DNA from: Streptomyces sp. DvalAA-43
GTDB lineage: Bacteria; Actinomycetota; Actinomycetes; Streptomycetales; Streptomycetaceae
Assembly (NCBI RefSeq): GCF_900091725.1
Contig: NZ_FMBW01000039.1
Location: 202,262 to 266,261 of the forward strand
Direction: 5' to 3'
DNA: 64,000 nt
The notes under the pieces were generated by a model. It was not told the origin of the DNA. It worked only from the letters and a program-made list of their open reading frames with translations, and made no database searches. This document shows positions 53,325-61,549 of the stretch, in pieces. Both the position numbers and the translations under genes were made by a program. The stretch's first letter is position 1. Each line of letters opens with the position of its first letter.

Positions 53325-54320
53325 CCGCTCACGGGCGCGCAGTGCCCAGCGCAGCCGTTCGTACCGGGTCGGGGGCAGCAGGGTGGCCGCCTCCGCCTCG
53401 GTGACGAACCGCCAGCCGCGCAGTTCGGATCCGGGCAGGAGCAGCCGCTCGGCGTCCGACCCGGTCAGCAGCCCGCCGTCGAAGAGCAGCCGCAGGCCGC
53501 CGTAGCCGGGCGGCCGGGGTGCCTCCCAGTCGACGACGAGGAGCTTCGGCACCCGGTCCAGACGGATGCCTATCTCCTCGGCCACCTCACGGATCCCGGC
53601 CTGGGCCGGTGCCTCGCCGGACTCGACCACTCCGCCGGGGAATTCCCAGCCGGGCTTGTACGTCGGGTCGACGAGCAGCACCCGGTCGTACTCGTCGAAG
53701 AGCAGGACGCCGGCCGCCACGGTCTCCGCGGTCGGCTCGGGTGTCTGCACGATCTCGCACGGGGTGGCCGTGCCGCTGCTGACCGCCTCGGCGATCCGTT
53801 CGGCCGTTCCGTACGGGGTGAGCGCCCCGGAGTCGATGAGGTGGGCGTCCCGGGTGAGCCAGCCGAGTGCCGCCCGGTAGGGCTCGATGTGCTGGTAGGC
53901 CCACTGCCGTACCCGTTCGCTGTGCTCCGGGTCGTCGGGGTACTCCACCCGGTCGGCGATCCGTTGCCGCAGGATCGTTTCCTCAGGTGAGAGCAGCACA
54001 TGGCTCACCGGGATGCGCCGGGAGGCCAGCCCCCCGAAGATCTCGTCGCGGTACTCCTGTCGCAGCAGAGTCATCGGCACCACCAGCACCCCGGACACCT
54101 CGGCGAGCAGCGCCGCCGCGGTGTCCACGACCAGACGCCGCCAGATCGGCAGATCCTGGAAGTCCGTCACTTCGGCGAGTTTCTTCTGGGGCAGCAGATG
54201 CCGCAGCCCCGCGCCGATGAGTGCGGGGTCGTAGAAGGTGCTGTTCGGGATCAGATCGATCAGTTCACGCGCGGCGCTCGTCTTGCCCGCACCGAACGCG
54301 CCGTTGACCCAGACGATCAC
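53283..54320 (-). CDS. P-loop kinase-like (AAA) and NUDIX hydrolase fusion
   Basis: 345 residues from GTG 54320, with GAGGGGG about 4 bases upstream. Residues 1-180 hold a P-loop (GAFGAGKTS, 7-15) and a kinase-like core similar to TmrB-type ATP-binding proteins. Residues 200-345 hold a NUDIX domain with a complete box from Gly230 to Gly251 (G-x5-E-x7-REVAEE-x-G). The first half may phosphorylate or bind a small nucleophile; the second hydrolyses a nucleoside diphosphate-linked compound. Longer N-terminal extensions of the frame are not supported by any start. Confidence 0.85.
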   Translation of the reverse strand: MIVWVNGAFGAGKTSAARELIDLIPNSTFYDPALIGAGLRHLLPQKKLAEVTDFQDLPIWRRLVVDTAAALLAEVSGVLVVPMTLLRQEYRDEIFGGLASRRIPVSHVLLSPEETILRQRIADRVEYPDDPEHSERVRQWAYQHIEPYRAALGWLTRDAHLIDSGALTPYGTAERIAEAVSSGTATPCEIVQTPEPTAETVAAGVLLFDEYDRVLLVDPTYKPGWEFPGGVVESGEAPAQAGIREVAEEIGIRLDRVPKLLVVDWEAPRPPGYGGLRLLFDGGLLTGSDAERLLLPGSELRGWRFVTEAEAATLLPPTRYERLRWALRARERSAVLNLEAGVPVD

Positions 54321-54530
54321 GGTTCCCCCTCTTCCGTAGCCCCCTGTGGCTTGCCCGCAACACCCTGCCGCGAAAACCCGGCTGTGGCGATGCTTGTTTC
54401 CCGAACGGAACCGTCCGATGCCCGCGGGCCGTGCGCCCGGTCGCATGCGTCCGGTCGTACGCACGGCCGTAACGGGGACGCGGCAGGGTCGTTGGAGCGG
54501 ACAGCCGACCCGACGACCAGGGGGTGCAGC

Positions 54531-54707
54531 GTGCTGCGCACAGTGCTTGAGCGGTTTCCCGCGGGAGGGCCACGGGGCAGTTGGCCTGCGGAGGAGTTCG
54601 CGGCCGCCCGCCGCTGCGAGGGCGTGGCGGCCGAGGTGGTGATGGATCTGGAGCAGGACGCGTTCCTGGTCGTCGTCCCACAGCAGTCGCCGGACCGGGG
54701 CCGCTGA
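54531..54707 (+). CDS. 58-residue conserved hypothetical protein
   Basis: 58 residues from GTG 54531, with AGGGGG six bases upstream, followed immediately by a strong terminator, which supports a real gene. The sequence has a compact fold-like pattern (VLRTVLERFPAGG, SWPAEEFAAARRCEGVAAEV, DLEQDAFLVVV). There is no signal peptide or membrane segment. I do not recognise a named family; similar short proteins seem common in Streptomyces. Confidence 0.65.
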   Translation: MLRTVLERFPAGGPRGSWPAEEFAAARRCEGVAAEVVMDLEQDAFLVVVPQQSPDRGR

Positions 54708-54740
54708 GGCCGGGGCCCGGTCCGGTGCCGGGCCCCGGCC
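54708..54740 (+). terminator. strong terminator hairpin after the 58-residue gene
   Basis: Perfect 13-bp GC-only arms (54708-54720 and 54728-54740) with a 7-base loop start directly after the stop codon. Confidence 0.82.
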
Positions 54741-54748
54741 GACCGAAC

Positions 54749-54764
54749 GGGCCGGAACCGGCCC
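54749..54764 (-). terminator. hairpin downstream of the sugar ABC operon
   Basis: GGGCCGG-AA-CCGGCCC lies about 90 bases after the end of the last permease gene on the minus strand. It would work with the larger hairpin beside it to block read-through from both sides. Confidence 0.55.
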
Positions 54765-54854
54765 GGGAAGAGGCACCCGGCCTCCCCCCTTTCCTCACCA
54801 TTCCGTCACCAACGGAGCAGGGGGATCCGCCCCGGGCGGCCGCTGCGGCATCCC

Positions 54855-55778
54855 CTACCCCTTGCTGGCGCCCAGGGTGAGCCCCGCGATGAAGTGGCGC
54901 TGGAGCAGGAGGAAGACCACCAGCGTGGGCAGGGCGACGATCACCGAACCCGCGGCGAGCAGGTTGTAGTCCGTGAAGAACTGGCCCCTGAGGTTGTTCA
55001 GTGCCGAGGTGATGGGGAGCTTGTCGCCGTCGGAGATGAAGACCAGCGCCCACAGGAAGTCGTTGTACATCCAGGTGAACTGGAGCGTGCCGAGCGCGGC
55101 CAGGGCGGGGCGGCACAGGGGCAGGGTGATCCGCCAGTACTGGGTCCACACGCCCGCGCCGTCGACGATGGCGGCCTCCAGGATCTCCTGCGGCAGGGTG
55201 CGCATGAAGTTGGCCAGGACGAAGACGCAGAAGCCGAGCTGGAACCCGATCTGGACGACGACGACGGCCCAGTACGAGTCGTACATCGTCATCGAGTCGG
55301 ACATCCAGTAGGGCAGCGGGATGCGGTTGAACACCACGTAGAGGGGCGTCACGATCACCTGCTGCGGCAGCAGGTTCCCGGCGGTGAAGAACATCAGCAG
55401 GACGAGCCCGCCGCGCATCCTCAGGCGGGCCAGCGCGAAGGCCACGAACGAGGCGAGGAAGAGGGTGACGAGCACCCCCGGGACCGCGATGATCATGGTG
55501 TTGACGAAGTACTTCGTCATGCCGGAGTCGGAGAACGCCTGCCGGTAGTAGTCCAGGGAGAGATGGCGCGGCAGCGAGAAGTAGCCGTGTTCCGAGGTCT
55601 CGTCGTACGGCCGCAGCGACGCGTACACCGCGAGCAGGAGTGGGGCGAGGAAGGCGAGGGAGACCGCCATCAGGAAGGCGTGGACGCCGATCCGGCCGGG
55701 CCGGATCCGGCGCCGGGCGGCGGGGACCGGCGGCGCCGGCGGTGCGACGGGGCGGGCGGGGGCGGCTTGGACGGTCAA
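54855..55778 (-). CDS. carbohydrate ABC transporter permease (MalG-type)
   Basis: 307 residues from TTG 55778, which overlaps the stop of the upstream permease (TTGA) and has GGGGAG about 8 bases before it. Six membrane helices lie between about 30 and 295. The EAA loop reads EILEAAIVDGAGVWTQYWRITLPLCRPALA. It pairs with the preceding permease. No ATPase is encoded in the operon, so a shared MsiK-type ATPase is likely. Longer forms of the frame run antiparallel to nothing and cross the upstream permease, so are not real. Confidence 0.9.
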   Translation of the reverse strand: MTVQAAPARPVAPPAPPVPAARRRIRPGRIGVHAFLMAVSLAFLAPLLLAVYASLRPYDETSEHGYFSLPRHLSLDYYRQAFSDSGMTKYFVNTMIIAVPGVLVTLFLASFVAFALARLRMRGGLVLLMFFTAGNLLPQQVIVTPLYVVFNRIPLPYWMSDSMTMYDSYWAVVVVQIGFQLGFCVFVLANFMRTLPQEILEAAIVDGAGVWTQYWRITLPLCRPALAALGTLQFTWMYNDFLWALVFISDGDKLPITSALNNLRGQFFTDYNLLAAGSVIVALPTLVVFLLLQRHFIAGLTLGASKG

Positions 55779-56689
55779 CGGTTCTTCTCCCCTCGGAGCT
55801 CCTGGACCAGATACGTCGCGACGAATCCCAGGGAGACGACCAGCAGGACCACGGCGATGGCGGAGCCGAAGCCGATCCGGCTGGCCTCGCCGATGATGTT
55901 GTCGGTGACGAGCACCGAGAGCAGTTCGAGTCCGTTGCGGCCGTGGTTGACGGCGTACACGATGTCGAACGCGCGCAGGGACTCGATGACGGTGATGACG
56001 CCGACGATGACGTTGACCGGTCGCAGGGTGGGGAGGACGACGCGGAAGAAGGTCTGGGCCTCGCCCGCCCCGTCGATCGCCGCGGCCTCCTTCAGCGAGG
56101 GGTCGACGGCCTTCAGCCCCGCGAGGTAGAGGATCATCACATAGCCGGTGTGCCGCCAGGCGGCGGCGAGCAGCACCATCCAGATGTTGAGGTCGGGGTC
56201 GCCGAGCCAGTCCGTCGGTGAATCCGTGTCCCCGAGGACCGCGTTGAGGGCGCCCTGGTCGCGGGAGAAGACCAGCTGGGCGATGAAACCCACCACGGCG
56301 AGGGAGAGCACGACGGGCATGTACAGCGTCGACTGGTAGAAGCGGCTGAAGCGCACCCCCCGGTCGATGAGCACGGCCAGCAGCAGCCCGAACGGTGCGG
56401 CGACCAGGCCGAGGAAAGCGAGCCAGAGAAGGTTGTGCCGGGCCGCGGGCCAGAACTGCGGGTAGTTGGTGAAGAGGTTCTCGTAGTTCTGCGTGCCGAC
56501 CCACTTGATGTCACCGATGCCGTCCCAGCCGGTGAAGGAGAGCACCACGGAGGCGAGGGTCGGCCCCCAGACGACGGCGACGTCGAGCAGGACGGGTATG
56601 CCCAGCAGCACACCGATGACGGCGAGGTCGCGGCCGGTGAACCGCCGCGCGGCCCGCCGTCCGGTGCGCCGGGTCGAGAGGAACGACAC
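55775..56689 (-). CDS. sugar ABC transporter permease (MalF-type)
   Basis: 304 residues with a basic N-terminus and six helices. The EAA loop is LKEAAAIDGAGEAQTFFRVVLPTLRPV. It starts 46 bases after the binding-protein gene and is coupled to the next permease by a 4-base overlap. Together with the binding protein and the adjacent secreted alpha-galactosidase it suggests uptake of galactosides such as melibiose or raffinose. Confidence 0.92.
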   Translation of the reverse strand: MSFLSTRRTGRRAARRFTGRDLAVIGVLLGIPVLLDVAVVWGPTLASVVLSFTGWDGIGDIKWVGTQNYENLFTNYPQFWPAARHNLLWLAFLGLVAAPFGLLLAVLIDRGVRFSRFYQSTLYMPVVLSLAVVGFIAQLVFSRDQGALNAVLGDTDSPTDWLGDPDLNIWMVLLAAAWRHTGYVMILYLAGLKAVDPSLKEAAAIDGAGEAQTFFRVVLPTLRPVNVIVGVITVIESLRAFDIVYAVNHGRNGLELLSVLVTDNIIGEASRIGFGSAIAVVLLVVSLGFVATYLVQELRGEKNR

Positions 56690-56735
56690 GGTCGGGACTC
56701 CAGGTTCGGTCGGATGCCATCGGGGTCGTCCGGGG

Positions 56736-58082
56736 TCAGTCGGCGGCGAAGATGGTCTTCTTCTGCCGTTCGATGCCGTTCACCAGGCCGTCCACGTCGT
56801 TCGGGTCGCTGATGAACTGCTGGATCGCCGGGATCATGACCGTGGAGGAGAAGTCCGGCCTGGTGTCCCGGTCCAGGAACTGGGAGATCTGCTTCGCCCC
56901 GGAGACCAGCTCCACGGCCTTCTTCTGGAGCGGTGAGTAGGCGGAGATGTCCGCCTGGTCGCTGACCGCGATGTTGTTCGGGTCGCTCTTCAGGTAGATG
57001 TCCTCGGCCTTGCCCGTCGCGAGCCACTTGAGCAGGTCCTTGGCGCTCTCCAGGTTCTTCTTGTTCTTGAGGTTCTTCGACTTCTTGGCCAGCAGGAACC
57101 CGTCGATGGGGGCCTCGACCGCGTCCTGCCCGTGCTGCGGGTCGATGACGGGAAAGGGGAAGAAGTCGATGTCGCCCTGTTCCCCTTTGGGGAACTGGGC
57201 ACCGGGGTGCGGCAGCCCGAGGACGGCCATGCCGGCCTCCTTCTTCTGGAGGCTGTTGGCGGCCTCCTGCCAGGTACGGCCGTTGGCGCCCGGCTGGCAG
57301 TACGGCAGGAGCCGGCGCCAGGTGTCGAAGACCTCCCTGACCCGCTTGTCGGTCCAGGCGACTTCCCCCGCCATCAGGCTCTTGTGGAAGTCGTAGCCGT
57401 TGGTCCGCATGTCGATGTAGTCGAAGGTGCCCATGGCGGGCCAGCCGTCCTTGTCACAGAAAGCGATGGGGTCGAGCTTGTCCTTCTTCATCTGCTTGGC
57501 GAGCGCCACGTACTCGTCGAGCGTCTTCGGTGCCTGATAGCCGCGGTCGGCGAAAAGACTCCTGCGGTGGAAGACGGCCCACGGATAGTAGTAGTACGGC
57601 GTGAGGTACTGCTTGCCGTCCGCTCCGGTGGACTGGGCCTTCAGTGCGGCCGAGAAGCCTTTGTAGCCCTGCCAGTTGTCGCTGATGTCGTGCAGCAGCC
57701 CTTTCTCCGCGAAGAATTGCATCCGGTTGCCGGCGAACCACATGAAGACGTCGTCCGGCTTGCCCTGGAGATACCGGTTGATGTTCTCCTGAAAGGTGTT
57801 GTGGTCGACGGTGTTGACCTTCACCTTCCGTCCGCCCGACTGCGCCTCGTACGCGGCGAAGGCGTCGGCGAACGCCTTCTTCGGAATCGGGTCGGAGGAA
57901 TTCGATCCCAGGGTGATCGTCTTCCCGTCACCGCCGGGGCCGCTCCCGCAGGCCGCGAGCAGCGCGGGCAGCGCCACGGCTCCGGCGCCAACAGCCGCAC
58001 CACGCAGCAGACTTCGCCGGGACATCCGATGTCCCGCCACACTGCCCGGAACACCTGACCTGTCGTCATCAGACTGCGTCAT
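56736..58082 (-). CDS. sugar-binding lipoprotein of the ABC transporter
   Basis: 448 residues from ATG 58082, with GGAGGAG 7 bases upstream. The N-terminus has a twin-arginine motif (SRRSLLRG) and a lipobox LLAAC, so it is probably a Tat-exported lipoprotein. The mature part is a family 1 solute-binding protein (ITLGSNSSDPIPKKAF, YLTPYYYYPWAVFHR). It delivers sugar to the two downstream permeases. The gene is divergent from the alpha-galactosidase gene, which shares the control region. Confidence 0.92.
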   Translation of the reverse strand: MTQSDDDRSGVPGSVAGHRMSRRSLLRGAAVGAGAVALPALLAACGSGPGGDGKTITLGSNSSDPIPKKAFADAFAAYEAQSGGRKVKVNTVDHNTFQENINRYLQGKPDDVFMWFAGNRMQFFAEKGLLHDISDNWQGYKGFSAALKAQSTGADGKQYLTPYYYYPWAVFHRRSLFADRGYQAPKTLDEYVALAKQMKKDKLDPIAFCDKDGWPAMGTFDYIDMRTNGYDFHKSLMAGEVAWTDKRVREVFDTWRRLLPYCQPGANGRTWQEAANSLQKKEAGMAVLGLPHPGAQFPKGEQGDIDFFPFPVIDPQHGQDAVEAPIDGFLLAKKSKNLKNKKNLESAKDLLKWLATGKAEDIYLKSDPNNIAVSDQADISAYSPLQKKAVELVSGAKQISQFLDRDTRPDFSSTVMIPAIQQFISDPNDVDGLVNGIERQKKTIFAAD

Positions 58083-58155
58083 GCCCAACTCCTCCGGAGA
58101 TGCAACCCAACACAACCGAACGTGCGCTTGGATCTCACTCCCAACTGATGGTGCA

Positions 58156-58170
58156 GTCAAGGGTTTTGAC
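58156..58170. promoter_or_regulatory. inverted repeat and divergent -35-like elements
   Basis: GTCAA-GGGTT-TTGAC gives a TTGAC core on each strand. On the minus strand TTGACT is followed 17 bases later by TGAGAT, a plausible promoter for the binding-protein operon. The matching -10 on the plus strand is unclear. Confidence 0.45.
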
Positions 58171-58232
58171 GAGATGCCGGACAACCGACACCGACCCTCT
58201 TCCAACAGACTTCAACACGCCCTAACGTAATC

Positions 58233-58248
58233 GCACGCCTTGGCGTGC
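58233..58248. promoter_or_regulatory. palindrome before the alpha-galactosidase gene
   Basis: GCACGCC-TT-GGCGTGC has perfect 7-bp arms, 45-60 bases before the ATG. It may be an operator. It does not match the LacI site at 61442-61453. Confidence 0.45.
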
Positions 58249-58292
58249 ACATGCTGTCATCCGATCATGCACGAGTATGGAGGAACGTAACG

Positions 58293-60329
58293 ATGCGTCA
58301 TCTTCCAACCCGTACAACCCGAACCAGCCGTCGTGGAGTCATCGGAGCGGTGATGGCCGGGCTGCTCTGCGCGGCCGGGACCATCGTTCCCGCCGTCGCG
58401 GACTCCCCCGCCCCCGCTCACGCCGTGACTTCGCAGTCCGGAAACAGTCTTGCCCTCACCCCGCCGATGGGGTTCAACAATTGGAACTCGACACACTGCC
58501 GGGCCGAGTTCGACGAGTCGATGGTCAAGGGCATCGCCGACATCTTTGTCGAGAAGGGCCTCAAGGACGCGGGCTATCAGTACGTCAATCTCGACGACTG
58601 CTGGGCGAAGCCGCAGCGCAATGCGGACGGCAAGCTGGAGGCCGATCCGCGGCGTTTCCCGAACGGGATCAAGGCCGTCGCGGACTATGTCCACTCCAAG
58701 GGCCTCAAAATCGGCATCTACACCAGCGCGGGGACCAAGACCTGCGACAGCGTGGGCCTCCCCGGCGCACTGGGCCACGAGTACAGCGACGCACAGCAGT
58801 TCGCCGACTGGGGCATCGACTATCTGAAGTACGACAACTGCAACAACCAGGGTATCGACGCCAGGAAGCGTTATACGACGATGCGGGACGCACTGGCGGC
58901 GACCGGCCGCCCCATCGTCTACAGCATCTGCGAATGGGGCGAGAACAAGCCCTGGGAATGGGCCGGTGAGCTCGGCAACCTCTGGCGCACGACCGGCGAC
59001 ATCAACGACAGCTGGGGCAGCATGCTGTCGATCATGAAGCAGAACCTGCCCCTCGCGGCGGCCGCCGGACCCGGGCGCTGGAACGACCCCGACATGCTGG
59101 AGGTCGGCAACGGCGGCATGACGGACACGGAGTACCGCACCCACTTCTCGATGTGGTCCATCATGGCGGCGCCGCTGCTCATCGGTTCCGATCTGCGCAA
59201 GGCGAGCGCGGAGACCTTCGAGATCCTCTCCAACCACGAGGTCGTCGCGGTCGATCAGGACCCGCTCGGCAAGCAGGGCACCGTGCTCTCCTCCGCCGGT
59301 GGGCGCTGGGTGGTCGCCAAGGAGATGCGGGACGGCAGCCGTGCCGTCGCCCTCTTCAACGAGACCGGCAGCGCACAGCGGATCGCGACGACGGCCTCCG
59401 AGGTGGGACTGCCGCAGGCCGGCGGGTACACCATGCGCGATCTGTGGGAGCACAGGTCGTACAACACCGCGGGCACCGTGGCGGCGACCGTCCCGGCGCA
59501 CGGCACGGTGCTGCTGCGGGTCTCCGCCGACGACAAGTGGGCCGCACATCCGCCCGCGGTCGAACTCGGCCTGGAATCCACCCCGTTGATCGAGGCCGGA
59601 CGCACCGCCACACTGACCACGACGGTCACCGGCCTGGGCCGCACCCCCGCCAGAAAGGTCTCGGCCCTGCTCACCGGCCCCTCGGGCTGGCGGGTGAAGG
59701 CACTGTCGCCGACCGCCGCACCGGCCCTGCCGACCGGCCGCTCCCTGACCACTCGCTGGCAGGTGACGGCCCCCGCGGGCACCCCGACCGGTGCCTACGA
59801 TCTGACCCTCGACGCCCGGTACCGCTCACCGGCCGGGGCCCGGGTACGGTCCACCGTCCCGTTCCGGGCCCATGTGGTGGTCGCGCCACCGGCGGGTGAC
59901 GGCTACCTGAGCGATCTGCCGCAGCTCTCCGCGACCAACGGCTGGGGCCCGGTCGAGAAGGACACCAGCAATGGCGAGAGCGGTGCGGGCGACGGGAATC
60001 CGCTGACGATCGGCGGCACGGTCTTCACCAAGGGGCTCGGCGTGCACGCCGACAGCGCCGTCGAGTTCTACACCGGCGGGGCATGCCGCACCGTGACGGC
60101 GCAGGTGGGCGTCGACGACGAGAAGGACGCCAAGGGGACGGTCGCCTTCGAGATCTGGGCCGACGGCACGAAGGCGGCGTCGACCGGCGTACTGACCAAC
60201 GCGATGCCCGCCCTGCCGGTCACCGCCGATGTGAGCGGGGCGCAGGTGGTACGTCTGGTGGTCACCGACGGCGGGGACGGCGTCGATTCCGACCACGCGG
60301 ACTGGGCCGACCTGCGGATCACCTGCTGA
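58293..60329 (+). CDS. secreted alpha-galactosidase, GH27 with NPCBM domain
   Basis: 678 residues from ATG 58293, with GGAGG 9 bases upstream. A signal peptide (about 1-46, Arg-rich start, hydrophobic core, end near AHA) precedes the GH27 barrel. The nucleophile is Asp181 in YLKYDNCNN and the acid/base is Asp265 in RWNDPDM; PPMGFNNWN opens the barrel. A beta-sandwich and a linker domain (about 420-550) lead to an NPCBM carbohydrate-binding domain (about 550-678). It should release galactose from extracellular galactosides for the divergent ABC operon. Confidence 0.95.
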   Translation: MRHLPTRTTRTSRRGVIGAVMAGLLCAAGTIVPAVADSPAPAHAVTSQSGNSLALTPPMGFNNWNSTHCRAEFDESMVKGIADIFVEKGLKDAGYQYVNLDDCWAKPQRNADGKLEADPRRFPNGIKAVADYVHSKGLKIGIYTSAGTKTCDSVGLPGALGHEYSDAQQFADWGIDYLKYDNCNNQGIDARKRYTTMRDALAATGRPIVYSICEWGENKPWEWAGELGNLWRTTGDINDSWGSMLSIMKQNLPLAAAAGPGRWNDPDMLEVGNGGMTDTEYRTHFSMWSIMAAPLLIGSDLRKASAETFEILSNHEVVAVDQDPLGKQGTVLSSAGGRWVVAKEMRDGSRAVALFNETGSAQRIATTASEVGLPQAGGYTMRDLWEHRSYNTAGTVAATVPAHGTVLLRVSADDKWAAHPPAVELGLESTPLIEAGRTATLTTTVTGLGRTPARKVSALLTGPSGWRVKALSPTAAPALPTGRSLTTRWQVTAPAGTPTGAYDLTLDARYRSPAGARVRSTVPFRAHVVVAPPAGDGYLSDLPQLSATNGWGPVEKDTSNGESGAGDGNPLTIGGTVFTKGLGVHADSAVEFYTGGACRTVTAQVGVDDEKDAKGTVAFEIWADGTKAASTGVLTNAMPALPVTADVSGAQVVRLVVTDGGDGVDSDHADWADLRITC

Positions 60330-60366
60330 CGAGGGAGCGTGGCGGCGACGCCGCGCGCGTCCGGCC

Positions 60367-60407
60367 GCCGGGCGGGTCCGGGGCACCTCCCCCGAAGCCC
60401 GCCCGGC
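60367..60407. terminator. bidirectional terminator hairpin
   Basis: GCCGGGCGGG (60367-60376) pairs with CCCGCCCGGC (60398-60407), with further pairing of CCGGGG and CCCCCG inside, between the convergent galactosidase and kinase genes. Confidence 0.75.
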
Positions 60408-60412
60408 ACCGG

Positions 60413-61369
60413 TCAGCCCTGGACGGCCACCACGCCGCCCGGACCCACCCGAGCCGCCGCGGCGGCCGCGCCCACCAGACCCGCGTCGGTCCCCATCACC
60501 GCCGGGGTCACCTCGATCCGCCGGATGAAGGAGAGCGTGGCGTACCGGCGCAGGGCCCGGCGCAGCGGTGCGAAGAGGATGTCGCCCGCACCGGCCACTC
60601 CCCCGCCGATCACCGCGATGTCGATCTCGACCAGTGCGGCGGTGGCGGCGATCCCGGCGGCCAGCGCCTGGGCGGCGCGCTCGAACGAGGCGAGGGCGAT
60701 CTCGTCCCCCGCTCGCGCGGCGGCGGCCACGGCGGCCGCCGATGCGTCGCCGTCCGGGCCGGGCCGCCAGCCGGCCTCCAGCGCCCGGCGGGCGATGTTC
60801 GGACCGCTGGCGATGCGCTCGACGCAGCCGCGCGAACCGCACGGACACGGGTCGCCGTCCAGATCCACGCTCACATGGCCGATATGCCCGGCGTTGCCCG
60901 TGGGGCCGGGGTGGAGCCTGCCGCCGAGGACGAGCCCGCCGCCGACACCGGTCGACACGACCATGCAGAGCGCGTTGTCGTAGCCGCGGGCGGCGCCCAG
61001 CCAGTGCTCGGCGGCCGTCATCGCGACCCCGTCGCCGACCAGCCCCACGGGCAGTCCGCCGACCGTCTTGCCGACCCGCTCCACCAGCGGGAAGTCCCGC
61101 CAGCCGGGGACGTTGACCGGGCTGACCGTGCCGGCCGAGGCATCGACCGGGCCCGCGCTTCCGATGCCGACCGCCGTCGCCCGCCCCCACAGCGGCGAGC
61201 CGGACAGCTCGTCGAGGACCTCAGTCACGGCCGCCATCACCGTCTCAGCGCTCTCCCGGGCGGGCGTCGGCCGCTGCGCCCGTACGAGAAGTGCGCCGCC
61301 GCCGTCCACCAACGCGGCGGCGATCTTGGTACCGCCGATGTCCAGCGCGGCGACGAGGTCGGTATGCAT
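60413..61369 (-). CDS. ROK-family sugar kinase (glucokinase-like)
   Basis: 318 residues and no DNA-binding domain, so an enzyme rather than a regulator. ATP motif ALDIGGTKIAA at the N-terminus, catalytic Asp in GDGVAMTAAEH, and the zinc motif CPCGSRGCVE near residue 180 with GHIGHVSVD before it. It would phosphorylate the hexose brought in by the neighbouring transporter. It is divergent from a LacI regulator whose operator lies between them. Confidence 0.88.
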   Translation of the reverse strand: MHTDLVAALDIGGTKIAAALVDGGGALLVRAQRPTPARESAETVMAAVTEVLDELSGSPLWGRATAVGIGSAGPVDASAGTVSPVNVPGWRDFPLVERVGKTVGGLPVGLVGDGVAMTAAEHWLGAARGYDNALCMVVSTGVGGGLVLGGRLHPGPTGNAGHIGHVSVDLDGDPCPCGSRGCVERIASGPNIARRALEAGWRPGPDGDASAAAVAAAARAGDEIALASFERAAQALAAGIAATAALVEIDIAVIGGGVAGAGDILFAPLRRALRRYATLSFIRRIEVTPAVMGTDAGLVGAAAAAARVGPGGVVAVQG

Positions 61370-61441
61370 CGGTGTGGCTCCGTGAGTAGGGGGCGGGGAC
61401 CTGCGGCTTCAGGAAACAGTCTGCCCAGTCTCCATTCAGCT

Positions 61442-61453
61442 GACAACGTTGTC
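61442..61453. promoter_or_regulatory. LacI-type operator
   Basis: GACAACGTTGTC is a perfect 12-bp palindrome with the central CG typical of LacI-family sites, and flanking bases continue the symmetry. It lies between the kinase and the LacI gene and just upstream of TATGCT (61461-61466), a likely -10 element, so bound repressor would block the lacI-like gene and probably the kinase. Confidence 0.8.
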
Positions 61454-61549
61454 CAGGGCCTATGCTCGTCGGCACAGCCTCCGGCCGGCTCCGCGGCACC
61501 GCCCACGGACCCGCCGGACCGCCCGCACCCGAGGACAGGACAGCGCACC

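Noticed and set aside
54855..56504. A 549-residue permease starting far upstream at 56504
   Set aside because: The first 240 codons read out of frame through the upstream permease. TTG 55778 has a ribosome site and gives a normal MalG length.
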